Shown: piece after piece, positions 1-9,304 of the stretch
Layout: every line of letters starts with the position of its first letter
How positions within the stretch are numbered: position 1 is the first letter of the stretch
From: Lachnospiraceae bacterium
Lineage (GTDB): Bacteria > Bacillota > Clostridia > Lachnospirales > Lachnospiraceae
Direction of reading: 5' to 3'
Assembly (NCBI GenBank): GCA_017626325.1
Contig: JAGAIZ010000075.1
Coordinates: forward strand, 1-36,378
Length of the DNA stretch: 36,378 nucleotides
Notes under the pieces: model-generated
Seen by the model: only the letters and a program-made list of their open reading frames with translations
Told to the model about the DNA's origin: nothing
The model's database searches: none
Made by a program: the position numbers and the translations under genes

Positions 1-3000
1 GTCAGCCCCTTCACAAACGGCACAAGCCGTGCCGCCAACGCTTCCGCAAGCTGCCGCTTCACCGTCAGCAGGGCATCCAGCGTATCGGGACACCGCTCTG
101 CCGCAGCCGCCAGACTGCCGCCTGCAAACAACTCCTCCAGGTCTTCCAGAAACCGCTTCATCCATGCCTCCAGATCTATATCCGTATAGTGCTTCCCTTC
201 GCCGCCGGACTCGATGCTGCCTGTCATAAGTCTCCGGGAAAAAGGCGCGGGCGCATACAGCTCCGGCGTGCGCACTGTCGCTGCTTCCCTGACTTCTACA
301 GGGAACACAAAAGGTTCTATCGAAAATCCGTCCAAATATTCCCGCGCCGGAATGCCGTATAACGCACCGTCGCCGGACGCCGGCAGAATCTCCGGCAGCG
401 CTTGTGCAAAATCATCCTCGAAGCCCTCTCTCCGGGCAATCCTGCAGGCCGCAGACCGCACGCCGCTGTCAGCGCACCGGGCGTCCGTACGTATTATCTC
501 CGCCGTCAGAGCGATTTCGAAGACTTCATCAGGAAGTCCGCTTCCATCCAGCATAAAGGACACCTCCAGAGACGGAGCCATCCCTCCTGCAGCCTGCCTG
601 TCTGTCGCCCTCTCCCCGCAGACCGTCTGATACACCGCCTGCGTAAAGCTTCTGTACGCGGCGATATCGTCCTCAGTAAACCGGTATACCGTATCGCCGC
701 TTATCGTACAGGTCAGGCAGACGGCGATCTCACAGGCAGCCTGCCGCATGACCTTCAGCGCCTGCTCCTTCGCCGCAGGCGTAATCTCCTCTGCAGGCAG
801 CGCAAAGCCAAAGCGTATTCCAAGCTCTGTCCGACCCCCTTGCTTTCGCACGCCATATTCCACCTTCGTATAAGGAATCTGATTCAGATCCGCAAGGAAA
901 TCATTGTAATCCGGCGTCAGCGTAAGCGTACCGGCTCCGGCATAATTTCCCAGCACATCCCTGCGGAAAAATGCAAGCGTAAAGCTCTTCCCCACCACAT
1001 CATAAGGCGACGCGTCTCCGGCAAGCAGACGATAGAGCGGAACAGCGGCGCCGTAATACATGGTATCGTCCTCTCTGTGTCCGGGCAGAATGGGCATGGA
1101 TTCCAGCAGCCGGCCATCCTGCGTCCTGGCCTGATAGCTCAGCACCTGGAACAATTCCTGCATCTTATTGTCCTCTGTAAAATCCGCTTCACAGCTAATC
1201 CCCACCGTCCCCACCGGCAGGGCGGGCAGCAGGACCTTTTCTGTCAGGCTCTCGAAGACAAGCTCGCGGTATGCGCCTGCCAGCACCACGCTGTTTAAGA
1301 AGCTGCCGCTTATCTTCCTCTCTTCCCATACTGTCAGCATATAGAGGCTTCCCCTGCCGTCACCGTCGAAGATACTGTCGGGAAGCCCTCCCACCACAAG
1401 CCGGAAGCCGCCGCCGATGACGGAGCCTTCCCACACCATCAGAAGGAACTGCTCCGGCGTATCCACGCCCGCCATATTTTCCAGACTGCCCCTGCGCAGT
1501 CTTCCCGCGTGGGTCTCCGTAGACAGATCTGTCCGCACGAGAAGAAGCTTTCCGGCATCCAGCGCCGCATACTGTGCCCGTCCCGTATCAAATCTGGTGG
1601 TGCGGTACAGAATCCGTATCTCCCTGATCTGCTCGTCCAGACAGGCATACAGTTCGCGGCGCGCCTGACAGGCGACGCCTGAGAATTCATACAGACCGTC
1701 TCCCGACCTGACAAGGGGCAGCTCTGTCAGAGACGCCCACGCAAACTCTGTCACCGTCTCCCCGCCGCTTCGAAGCTCCACCGTTTCTGTGCTGTTTCGC
1801 TCCAGATATCTACGCAGGTCTTCCGGGAGCATTCCCAGCAGTTCTCCTGTGCCTGCGCCGGAAGCTTTCCCGGCGCCCCCGGGCTTTCCGGTCACGCCGC
1901 CCAACACCGTACAGTTCTCCGTTATCTGCCAGCACTGACACGTCTCCAGAAAATCCGCCGTCTTCTCCGGTAACGGCAGGGCAGGCAGTATGCCGTCGGG
2001 CAGAGCCTGCTGCAGCATTTCACCGCTTAACACGGTCTCGCCGCCGGACATCACCTCCGCCCAACTGCAGACAGTCTTCTCATTTTTCTCTAATAAGAAC
2101 CGAAATTCTTCCATAGGCAGTTCCACCGGTATCTGCTGCCCCAACAATTGAAAGAGCGGCACGATCCCATCCCCTTCCGGCTGAGGAACCCGAAGTCCCT
2201 GCAGGAAGAACCGGGAGAGCGCCGCGCCCGTCTTGCGGTTCTTCTCCGCAGACAACACCAGAGCGCCCAGCGTCTCCTTCGTCATAGCATAAGGCGTCAC
2301 CGTTACCGTCTGCTTCTCTGTAAGATCTGCCGTTCCCGCCTGCAGCGCCGCCGCAAGCTCCGCCGCCGCAATCCCCGACTGTGCCGCCGTCACCGCGCCG
2401 GTCCGGAACACCGCATTGGTCAGCACCACATTTTTCCATGGGCTGATAATCGGCTGCTTCCACAGGAAATGCGCCGCCGTCATCTCCGTATAATCAGGAC
2501 AAAGCCTGAGAACCATTTCTTCCAGGGTATAATCCCCCAGAGAAACCGTCTCTTCCATAGAATACCACGCCGCCTTCACCGGATTGCGTCCAAGAAAACG
2601 CTGCCTGAACGCCTGCCAGCCTTCCGCCGTCTCCCCGTTTACCAGCGCCGCCGCTTTCGCAATCCGCACGACAGTATCCCCCGCCAGCGCCACATACTCT
2701 CTGCTCCATCCGGGAATCATAAGCCTGCGGCTGCCATATCCGGGGCTTTGCCAGTCGTACGGCAATCCATTCTCCGTAAGCACGCTGTCCGCATATCTGC
2801 CATACATTACCTCCGGCTGATACAGGCGCACGAAGAACACCGCCGCCGCTTCCTCCGCTCTCATGTCCGCCAGACTGTTATCGAAGCGGTATTCCCTCAT
2901 CTCCGCTGTGCCGTCCGCAGGAAGCATCGATATCTCCTTCACGTCCTCCCAGAGCTGCCCGGCCTCCAGCCGGAATGTCTCCTGCATCCTTTCCAGTGTT

Positions 3001-6000
3001 TCTCCCTGCCCTGTGACATAGCTGTAGCGCGGAATGCTGTCAATCCGCAGCAGTACCTCCGGATTGGCGGACACAAATTCCTCCGCCTCCGCACCGTAGC
3101 GCTGCACCAGCCCGCAGAAGCTGTCCGCCTCCACTGCAATCTCCCGGAATTGTCTGTGCATCTCTTCCACCAGTTCCGAGAGAAGCATTTTGCAGTAATC
3201 CGTCATAATGGCGGCGCACACAGCAATCCTTTCCTCCCTTCTTCCCCTGTTCGGGATCTCATGAAAAGGGTCGGCGTTCAAGCTTGCCAGATATTCGCTG
3301 ATTCTATGACAATACGCCTCTGTCACCGGATTACCGCCAAAGTCAAGCTTACGCCCGCCGCATACAATCTGAAGACAGGGCAGCATCGGAAAGAAGACCC
3401 CCTCCTGCAATCCGCCCTGCAGTTTCTCTTCCTGCTCTTCTATCTGAGCATCCGCACATACACGCAGATTTTCCGCAAAAAAAGCGTCAAAGTCCCCGTA
3501 GGTCAGCCGCTCCACCGCCTCCTTTGTCACAGACGCCGCCATCTCGTCCGTTATTTCCTCTTCGGAAAAGGCTGCCAGAATCCAGGCAAACAATAGCTTC
3601 GCAAACAAGTCGAAATCCGCTTCCGGCATAACGCTTAGGAATGCGGCGCAGTACTGCCCCTCTCCATCCACATTCGGATTACACACGGAAAACAACGGCA
3701 GCACGGATGCCCTGACCTGCCAGTCTCCTGTCTTGACACAGGCAAACAACTCCTTACGCTGTGCCGACCGGGCTTCCTGCTCCCACAGATCCCCCGCCGC
3801 CGACCGATCCCCTGTCGACCACTGCTCGTTCCGCACTCTCCCCGTTCTGAAACGCCCTTTCTCTTCCTGCGCCGCCCGCACTCTCTGCGATCTGAAACGT
3901 CCTTTCTCTTCCTGCGCCAGCTTCCAGGGCGCGCGCCCGTCCTCGCCGAAGGTAAAAGCTGTCTCCTGGTGGAAGGTAAAAGAGAATCTGATCTTAATGA
4001 ATAAAATCTTAACAGAAGCCGCCAGCTTCAAATGCAGCGTAAGCTGTACCACGGATTTCCGGTAGCTTTCGATGGTCAGGCTGCATACTGCCGAGACCTC
4101 TGCGGCAACAGAGATGGAAATAATCTTCCAATCGGCGCTCAGAAACAGCGTGCCGCTGATACCGGCGACGGCGCTGACACGATAATACAGCGCATCGTCC
4201 TGCGCCTTATCCTCCGGATGGAACACGGCAAACGCGCCCTCCAGAATCCCCGACACCGTCAGGGACACACCGCCCTTGATCAACCCTAAGTCAAAGGAAC
4301 GCCCCACACCCACACACAGACCGATGCCCAGCAGCACCACCGGCGTAAAGGCCCCGTTGGTGACTTCCGGGACACTTTTTACCGCATCTCCTGTGAGCGT
4401 GGCAAAGAGCAGGCCGCCCCGCCCCGTAAAGATACCGTATTCCAGACCAAAGGATCTGGTGAAATCAGCATCGTGCGGGAACCCCAGGTCTATCAGGAAG
4501 CTGCCGTTGGTATAAATCTCCAGAGAAATCTGCCCCAGAATAACAGACAATACGCCCAGCTCAAAGCGGGACATGGAATCAGGCAGCGTCACCGTACAGC
4601 GAAACATTCCCACCGAATCGCTGATTTTCTGATACATCAGCTCCAATTCCAGACCATTGAAGAAGTATAGCGGCGATTTCTCCGTGACATGCACTGTCAC
4701 TAACGCCCCATACAGCATCGGGTCGATCAATGCCGTCTCCAGACGGAACAGATCGCCGATGGTAATGTCCGCGCCGAACATCCAGAACGTCTGATCACTG
4801 TAAGCAATCTCCGGCGCGCCGCCCGCAGGCTTCAACTGCTCCCGCAGGGCACTCACAGTCTCCGCCACAGAACCGGAAGGCAGCTCCACCTGCAGATGAC
4901 TTCCCAGCCCCAGATAAGACACCTTCGTCTTCGTCCCGCCCGCCGCCGTATTGGCAGGCGGCCCGCCGTCCACAGCGTCCCAGGAAAGCGGATGCCCGAT
5001 ATCATAGGTCTGCTGCAGAAGACGGCCGGTCAGAATATACTCCACCTTCTTCTCCTCCACCAGATACCGAAGCCCGATGTCCTCGATCTCCATCAGCCCC
5101 GCGATAGAGAGCGCCGCGTGATACAGCACTGACGCCGTCTTCCTCGTGGCATTAAGCACCACTGAGAAATCAGACAGCCTGATCTTGTCCAGAAGATTCC
5201 AGGGCGACGGCAGACTGCTCTTTGCATTGGGATTCAGAAGATGGATGAACGCCAGCACGATATCGCCGAAGGTCATGCCGCCAAGGGACAGTCTGACAAG
5301 CTCCTCGCCCTCTTCCTTCGTATAGACGCCCTGCACATAGACCTGATTCCAGGAAACCCGGAACAGGAATTTCATTTGCTCCGTATAGAAATCATCCGCC
5401 TGTATCAGGAAACGCAGCGCGCCGATATCCAGATAGAACAGCGCGGACGCAGACAGCGAATCGTCCTGCTTCTGCACCAGCTTAATCCTTCCTCCTGTCC
5501 TGGGCCTGCAGCCCAGCACCTCAAACCAGAAGACGGAAAAAGAGGCGAACAGTTCAAATTCCCCCGCCGTGGGCGCAAACGAAAAGGACAACCCGTCAAT
5601 GACAATATCCGCCGCCGCTCCGGACGCCGTCTTATGGAACATGCCCGCAAGCAGGCTGCCGATGCTGACAGAATCCCCTACCAGCGCGCCGGAAAAGATC
5701 CAGTACGCATCATAAGACGCCCCCACCGAGAACTGAAAGCTCTCCGTTCCGGCTGTAAAGCCAAATACCCCCTGAAACGTAAAGGTATTCCCGGCCGGAC
5801 GCACCTGCGCCCTGACGCTGACAGAATCTATGGAAATCTCCAGACTGCCAATGGAGACGGAGAGAATGCCCGTGGCTGTAGCCGCAAGCTGATAGGAATG
5901 CGCCGACATATCGGCAGTTATGGAAAAATCCGCAAGGGGCTTCGCCCAACCATCCGGCACAGGCGCATGAAACGCCTCCGCCATATCCTGAAGCGTCATG

Positions 6001-7220
6001 GAAGTCTCCTGTGCGCTCTCCCGGTATAAGGCCAGATATCCTTCATAATACTGCGCCGGGAAATACCCCCTGACTCTGCCCCCAATCCGATAATCTCCGA
6101 ACGAAAGAGAAGCGGCGGCGGAGACTGTCAGCGTGGTGAAACGCTCCTTCTCCCCCTGGGTTGTCTCAGAGAAAACCGTGAAATCCGTAAGCGTAAGCCC
6201 CTGCACCGGCGTATGCCAGGGATGGGCAAGGCGAAACGTCAGCTCCACGTAATGAAGCTCCAGTCCCTCAGCAAGCGTCTGTCCCTTCTGCTGCAGCCGA
6301 AGGACGATTTTCTGCAGACCGAAGCCGTTCAGCACGGCAAAATCCGGCAGCATCAGATTCTCTGCCGGTATCCCAAACAAATCTCCGATATACTGCTCCA
6401 CATTCGCCGGTGTAAGCGCCGGCGCAAAAAAAGCCGCCGCATGGCAAAACGGCTGACGTTCCGCCGATATCCCCATCTGGAACCGCATGTTCTCCCCGCG
6501 CCGGTTGGTCAGGTCAAACAGAAGACAGGAAAGGATCTCCGGCTCTCCCCCATACAGGAAATCGGGCGCCGAAGTACGCAGCGCCAGCGTCACCTCAGCC
6601 CTCCCCAGGGGAAATGCATAATCTTTCATGCCGGTTTTAAAATTCAACTGATAGTATATCTGCGCCGCCTGCTGCCGCAATGGCTGACTCTGGACTGCCT
6701 GCGTCTGCACCGATCCCTCAAAAGCCATCACAGCGGGCAGCATTCCTCTAAGACTTTCCACACTGTCTGCCTGTGCCGCCCGCGCAGTACCGGATATCCG
6801 GTATCCGCCGCCAAGTAAATACCTGTTCGAATGCACTGTCAGCACCGGATAACATAGCTCAAACCCCGCAAACAGGTGTCCGTCGGGAATCAGGATTCCT
6901 CCGAAGCCGCACAGTTCCCGCAGGCTCCCGCAGCCATTCACGACAATCTGCACCTCATACACGACTCTGCCCTTTTCTTCCCAGAACGATGCCTTTAAGG
7001 TTCCGGGTCCGAAAGAAGCATACGGCGGAATATAGACAATCCCCTCTGCCGAAACCTTCCCTCCGGCCAATGTCACCGTGCAGTTTTCCACCATCATCTG
7101 TTCCTGTGACAAAGAACGCAGCAGATGCGCAAAGAAATTGTCGCATAATGTCTCATCGATCAACAGTGTTTTGCCGTCCAGTCTGCGGCAGAACGCCTCA
7201 TACAGCGTATTGATATCCAT
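1..7220 (-). CDS. Giant multidomain protein with LysM-like motifs, C-terminus missing (partial)
   Basis: Reading the minus strand from the ATG at 7220 gives an open frame with no stop to the left edge, at least 2406 residues. A GGGGAAGAGG ribosome site lies just before the start. The protein begins MDINTLYEAF and has no signal peptide. Residues roughly 300-1080 are beta-rich, with alternating hydrophobic strands (for example GIGLCVGVGRSFDLGLIKGG, around 4270). Two LysM-like motifs follow: YVTGQGETLERMQ near residue 1400 and YVALAGDTVVRIAKAA near 1505. A basic linker around 3833-3922 holds a 15-codon tandem duplication. It is the last visible gene of the five-gene run, 70 bases after the MBL gene. 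From memory, the strand-rich middle resembles very large LysM-containing bacterial and fungal hypothetical proteins; this is unverified. The function is unknown. LysM suggests binding to a glycan or to a particle, which is inference. Confidence 0.88.
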   Translation of the reverse strand, partial: MDINTLYEAFCRRLDGKTLLIDETLCDNFFAHLLRSLSQEQMMVENCTVTLAGGKVSAEGIVYIPPYASFGPGTLKASFWEEKGRVVYEVQIVVNGCGSLRELCGFGGILIPDGHLFAGFELCYPVLTVHSNRYLLGGGYRISGTARAAQADSVESLRGMLPAVMAFEGSVQTQAVQSQPLRQQAAQIYYQLNFKTGMKDYAFPLGRAEVTLALRTSAPDFLYGGEPEILSCLLFDLTNRRGENMRFQMGISAERQPFCHAAAFFAPALTPANVEQYIGDLFGIPAENLMLPDFAVLNGFGLQKIVLRLQQKGQTLAEGLELHYVELTFRLAHPWHTPVQGLTLTDFTVFSETTQGEKERFTTLTVSAAASLSFGDYRIGGRVRGYFPAQYYEGYLALYRESAQETSMTLQDMAEAFHAPVPDGWAKPLADFSITADMSAHSYQLAATATGILSVSIGSLEISIDSVSVRAQVRPAGNTFTFQGVFGFTAGTESFQFSVGASYDAYWIFSGALVGDSVSIGSLLAGMFHKTASGAAADIVIDGLSFSFAPTAGEFELFASFSVFWFEVLGCRPRTGGRIKLVQKQDDSLSASALFYLDIGALRFLIQADDFYTEQMKFLFRVSWNQVYVQGVYTKEEGEELVRLSLGGMTFGDIVLAFIHLLNPNAKSSLPSPWNLLDKIRLSDFSVVLNATRKTASVLYHAALSIAGLMEIEDIGLRYLVEEKKVEYILTGRLLQQTYDIGHPLSWDAVDGGPPANTAAGGTKTKVSYLGLGSHLQVELPSGSVAETVSALREQLKPAGGAPEIAYSDQTFWMFGADITIGDLFRLETALIDPMLYGALVTVHVTEKSPLYFFNGLELELMYQKISDSVGMFRCTVTLPDSMSRFELGVLSVILGQISLEIYTNGSFLIDLGFPHDADFTRSFGLEYGIFTGRGGLLFATLTGDAVKSVPEVTNGAFTPVVLLGIGLCVGVGRSFDLGLIKGGVSLTVSGILEGAFAVFHPEDKAQDDALYYRVSAVAGISGTLFLSADWKIISISVAAEVSAVCSLTIESYRKSVVQLTLHLKLAASVKILFIKIRFSFTFHQETAFTFGEDGRAPWKLAQEEKGRFRSQRVRAAQEEKGRFRTGRVRNEQWSTGDRSAAGDLWEQEARSAQRKELFACVKTGDWQVRASVLPLFSVCNPNVDGEGQYCAAFLSVMPEADFDLFAKLLFAWILAAFSEEEITDEMAASVTKEAVERLTYGDFDAFFAENLRVCADAQIEEQEEKLQGGLQEGVFFPMLPCLQIVCGGRKLDFGGNPVTEAYCHRISEYLASLNADPFHEIPNRGRREERIAVCAAIMTDYCKMLLSELVEEMHRQFREIAVEADSFCGLVQRYGAEAEEFVSANPEVLLRIDSIPRYSYVTGQGETLERMQETFRLEAGQLWEDVKEISMLPADGTAEMREYRFDNSLADMRAEEAAAVFFVRLYQPEVMYGRYADSVLTENGLPYDWQSPGYGSRRLMIPGWSREYVALAGDTVVRIAKAAALVNGETAEGWQAFRQRFLGRNPVKAAWYSMEETVSLGDYTLEEMVLRLCPDYTEMTAAHFLWKQPIISPWKNVVLTNAVFRTGAVTAAQSGIAAAELAAALQAGTADLTEKQTVTVTPYAMTKETLGALVLSAEKNRKTGAALSRFFLQGLRVPQPEGDGIVPLFQLLGQQIPVELPMEEFRFLLEKNEKTVCSWAEVMSGGETVLSGEMLQQALPDGILPALPLPEKTADFLETCQCWQITENCTVLGGVTGKPGGAGKASGAGTGELLGMLPEDLRRYLERNSTETVELRSGGETVTEFAWASLTELPLVRSGDGLYEFSGVACQARRELYACLDEQIREIRILYRTTRFDTGRAQYAALDAGKLLLVRTDLSTETHAGRLRRGSLENMAGVDTPEQFLLMVWEGSVIGGGFRLVVGGLPDSIFDGDGRGSLYMLTVWEERKISGSFLNSVVLAGAYRELVFESLTEKVLLPALPVGTVGISCEADFTEDNKMQELFQVLSYQARTQDGRLLESMPILPGHREDDTMYYGAAVPLYRLLAGDASPYDVVGKSFTLAFFRRDVLGNYAGAGTLTLTPDYNDFLADLNQIPYTKVEYGVRKQGGRTELGIRFGFALPAEEITPAAKEQALKVMRQAACEIAVCLTCTISGDTVYRFTEDDIAAYRSFTQAVYQTVCGERATDRQAAGGMAPSLEVSFMLDGSGLPDEVFEIALTAEIIRTDARCADSGVRSAACRIARREGFEDDFAQALPEILPASGDGALYGIPAREYLDGFSIEPFVFPVEVREAATVRTPELYAPAPFSRRLMTGSIESGGEGKHYTDIDLEAWMKRFLEDLEELFAGGSLAAAAERCPDTLDALLTVKRQLAEALAARLVPFVKGL

Positions 7221-7290
7221 AAGCCTCTTCCCCCGCCGGTACTCCGGTCCTTTTTATTCGTATCTCTCTTTGCAGCATAAAGCCCCGTTT

Positions 7291-9219
7291 CTATAGAAAT
7301 AATCTGTCCGGCGGCAGACAGCGGAGACTCTTGTCTGCTCCGGCAGCGGGCCGAAAATCCTGATTCTTCCTGTCCTGTCTGTCCGGATCTTTCGAATGAC
7401 AGACAGCTTCCCCGACATCTGCCGTCATTGTATCGCCCGCTCTGCCCTTCTCTCTGAAACCATGTCCGGTATTTTGCCTGGAAACAAACAACCCAGGTGT
7501 CGGTTCCGTCGGCTCCAACAACAAATCGATCTGATAATAGTCATAGCACAACACCTGCCCCTGTTCCGTCTCCCGGTACAGATTCCCCGTGTTATAAATA
7601 CTTTCACCGGTACCTTCTATCTGAAAGATAAATTCTTCGTTTCCGGTTTGCATGTTCGCACCCGCAAACTGATAGAACGAGAGTTCATGCCCGGCTCCCA
7701 GAAACGAATGCCCTGCAGCATTATTCAGATACTCCAGACGCGGAACATGATACGTGTCATTCTTCAGGCATTCACTGATATAGGTAGACACCTGTCCCAT
7801 GGCGTGATACAGATCTCTCAGGGGCTGATCCGATGCGATCCCCTCACTGCTGCATACGATATTCGTATGAAATGACCCGTGGTGCGGCGCGATCATGGAA
7901 GTGACACGGTAGGTAATGCCCTGCTCAAACAAATGCTGCTGTATGTCCAGCAGATTATGCACGGTTACATCCCCGGGGAAAAGAATTGTCTTAGGCGCAT
8001 TGGAATCTCTCTTATCATAACAGAAATGAACCACGGCAGCGGTTGCGTTCTTCTGTATGGCGTCGTCATCGCCGCTAATCCAGCGGATAACGATTTCCTG
8101 TCCGGCATCTCCTGTTTCGGCTGCAAACACATAGTTATACGACTCATTCTCTCTGCTGCCTACCAGAGACACCTGAAAATCTTCCACCCTGAAATAGGAA
8201 TAATACGGACAGACTGTACAGATACCGTATCCCATATTCTCTGCATAGCTTTGCATAAAATGAGTCAGCGCACAGTAGGTATCCTCCCCATTGTCGCCTC
8301 CCATGATAATATGCTCTATCGGGAAGTTCTGCTTATATGCATTCTTTTCCCACCGGTTTCTATTCCACACCTGCCAGACTGTCCGGCAGGGTTCCAGCGC
8401 TTCCGCGATATATCTGTCAGTCACTCTTACCAGCCACTGCACCACTATTGCGGCAAACAGTGTCTCCCCCAGCTCCTGAACTATCTCATACGCCGCCGCT
8501 TCCCTGACCTCCGACTGCCAGACAGGCAGATCCTCTGGCTCTGCTGCAGGCCTTATCGCCAGAGACTCCCCGTTCACATATGCATAGGACACAACCAGCC
8601 CTACCTCAGACGCCTTCACCAACCTGAGAAGCTCCGTCTCACAAATCATCAGATGGCATTCCAGGCAGAAGACACTGCTGTGTAATCTGCGGTCCTCTCT
8701 CATCAGGAATCTATTTGTGGTGAACTTCAAAAAAGCCTCTTCTTCATATTGTCCATTTTTCAAAGCCCGGACTACCTGCCTGCATTCTATCGCCGTATCT
8801 TCTTCCGCATAATCATAACGATACTCTATGAGATTATCCGCCAGCCATGTAATCTTTTTCTTTCCCCGCGCGGTGCAGCTCCAGATCTCCCCTTGCCGTC
8901 CGGCAATCCAACTCGTTGTGCCCGGCGTCGATTGCCAGCCGTTCAGCCTGCCGACCAGCCGCATCATCATATTATTATGGTCCGCGTCCTGATGAGAGCT
9001 CACCAGCAGATTCAGGCATCCGCCGCCCTGCACCACCTGTACAATATCCTCGATCAAAGCATCAAAATCAATCCCCATACCATTGTACGCCGGAAGGCAG
9101 CAAAAAGAAGAATAACCGCAGTCAATCACGGCGTTGTAGACTATGCTGTCGTCATGATAATGCAGCAGTGTGCACAGTCCGTGTCCTACCCGGTATATCC
9201 GAAGAAAATATTCGCTCAT
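7291..9219 (-). CDS. ComEC-type metallo-beta-lactamase-fold hydrolase
   Basis: This 642-residue cytosolic protein begins MSEYFLRIYRVGHG. The ATG at 9219 is chosen over in-frame starts up to 9330 because a GGAAAGGATGGGG ribosome site precedes it and the MBL fold begins immediately. Visible motifs are VIDCG (31-35), SHQDADHNN (75-83; metal ligands H76, D78, D80, H81), FPGD (414-417) and APHHGS (444-449). The SHxDADH / PGD / HHGS set is the signature of the soluble MBL domain of ComEC/Rec2 rather than of beta-lactamases. About 330 residues lie between the first and second halves of the metal site, far more than in the simple fold, so a large insertion is present (W-rich, residues 100-340). Known ComEC-type MBL domains act as nucleases or phosphodiesterases; the substrate here is unknown. 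It is fourth in the gene run, so a role in processing or controlling that system is inferred. Confidence 0.85.
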   Translation of the reverse strand: MSEYFLRIYRVGHGLCTLLHYHDDSIVYNAVIDCGYSSFCCLPAYNGMGIDFDALIEDIVQVVQGGGCLNLLVSSHQDADHNNMMMRLVGRLNGWQSTPGTTSWIAGRQGEIWSCTARGKKKITWLADNLIEYRYDYAEEDTAIECRQVVRALKNGQYEEEAFLKFTTNRFLMREDRRLHSSVFCLECHLMICETELLRLVKASEVGLVVSYAYVNGESLAIRPAAEPEDLPVWQSEVREAAAYEIVQELGETLFAAIVVQWLVRVTDRYIAEALEPCRTVWQVWNRNRWEKNAYKQNFPIEHIIMGGDNGEDTYCALTHFMQSYAENMGYGICTVCPYYSYFRVEDFQVSLVGSRENESYNYVFAAETGDAGQEIVIRWISGDDDAIQKNATAAVVHFCYDKRDSNAPKTILFPGDVTVHNLLDIQQHLFEQGITYRVTSMIAPHHGSFHTNIVCSSEGIASDQPLRDLYHAMGQVSTYISECLKNDTYHVPRLEYLNNAAGHSFLGAGHELSFYQFAGANMQTGNEEFIFQIEGTGESIYNTGNLYRETEQGQVLCYDYYQIDLLLEPTEPTPGLFVSRQNTGHGFREKGRAGDTMTADVGEAVCHSKDPDRQDRKNQDFRPAAGADKSLRCLPPDRLFL

Positions 9220-9304
9220 CGCACCCCATCCTTTCCGCCGCCGTTCTTTCCACACACAGCATAACAGACGCTTTACTCTTCCTGCCGCGCAGACGGATAC
9301 CGGC

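Noticed and set aside
402-1298. Plus-strand open frame of about 300 codons
   Set aside because: It lies fully inside the giant minus-strand gene, is Arg/His-rich, and has no ribosome site or family pattern; a shadow of GC-rich coding sequence.
2148-3596. Plus-strand open frame of about 480 codons
   Set aside because: It lies opposite the giant gene, has an extreme Arg/His/Leu composition, and overlaps the region coding for the LysM-like motifs on the other strand.
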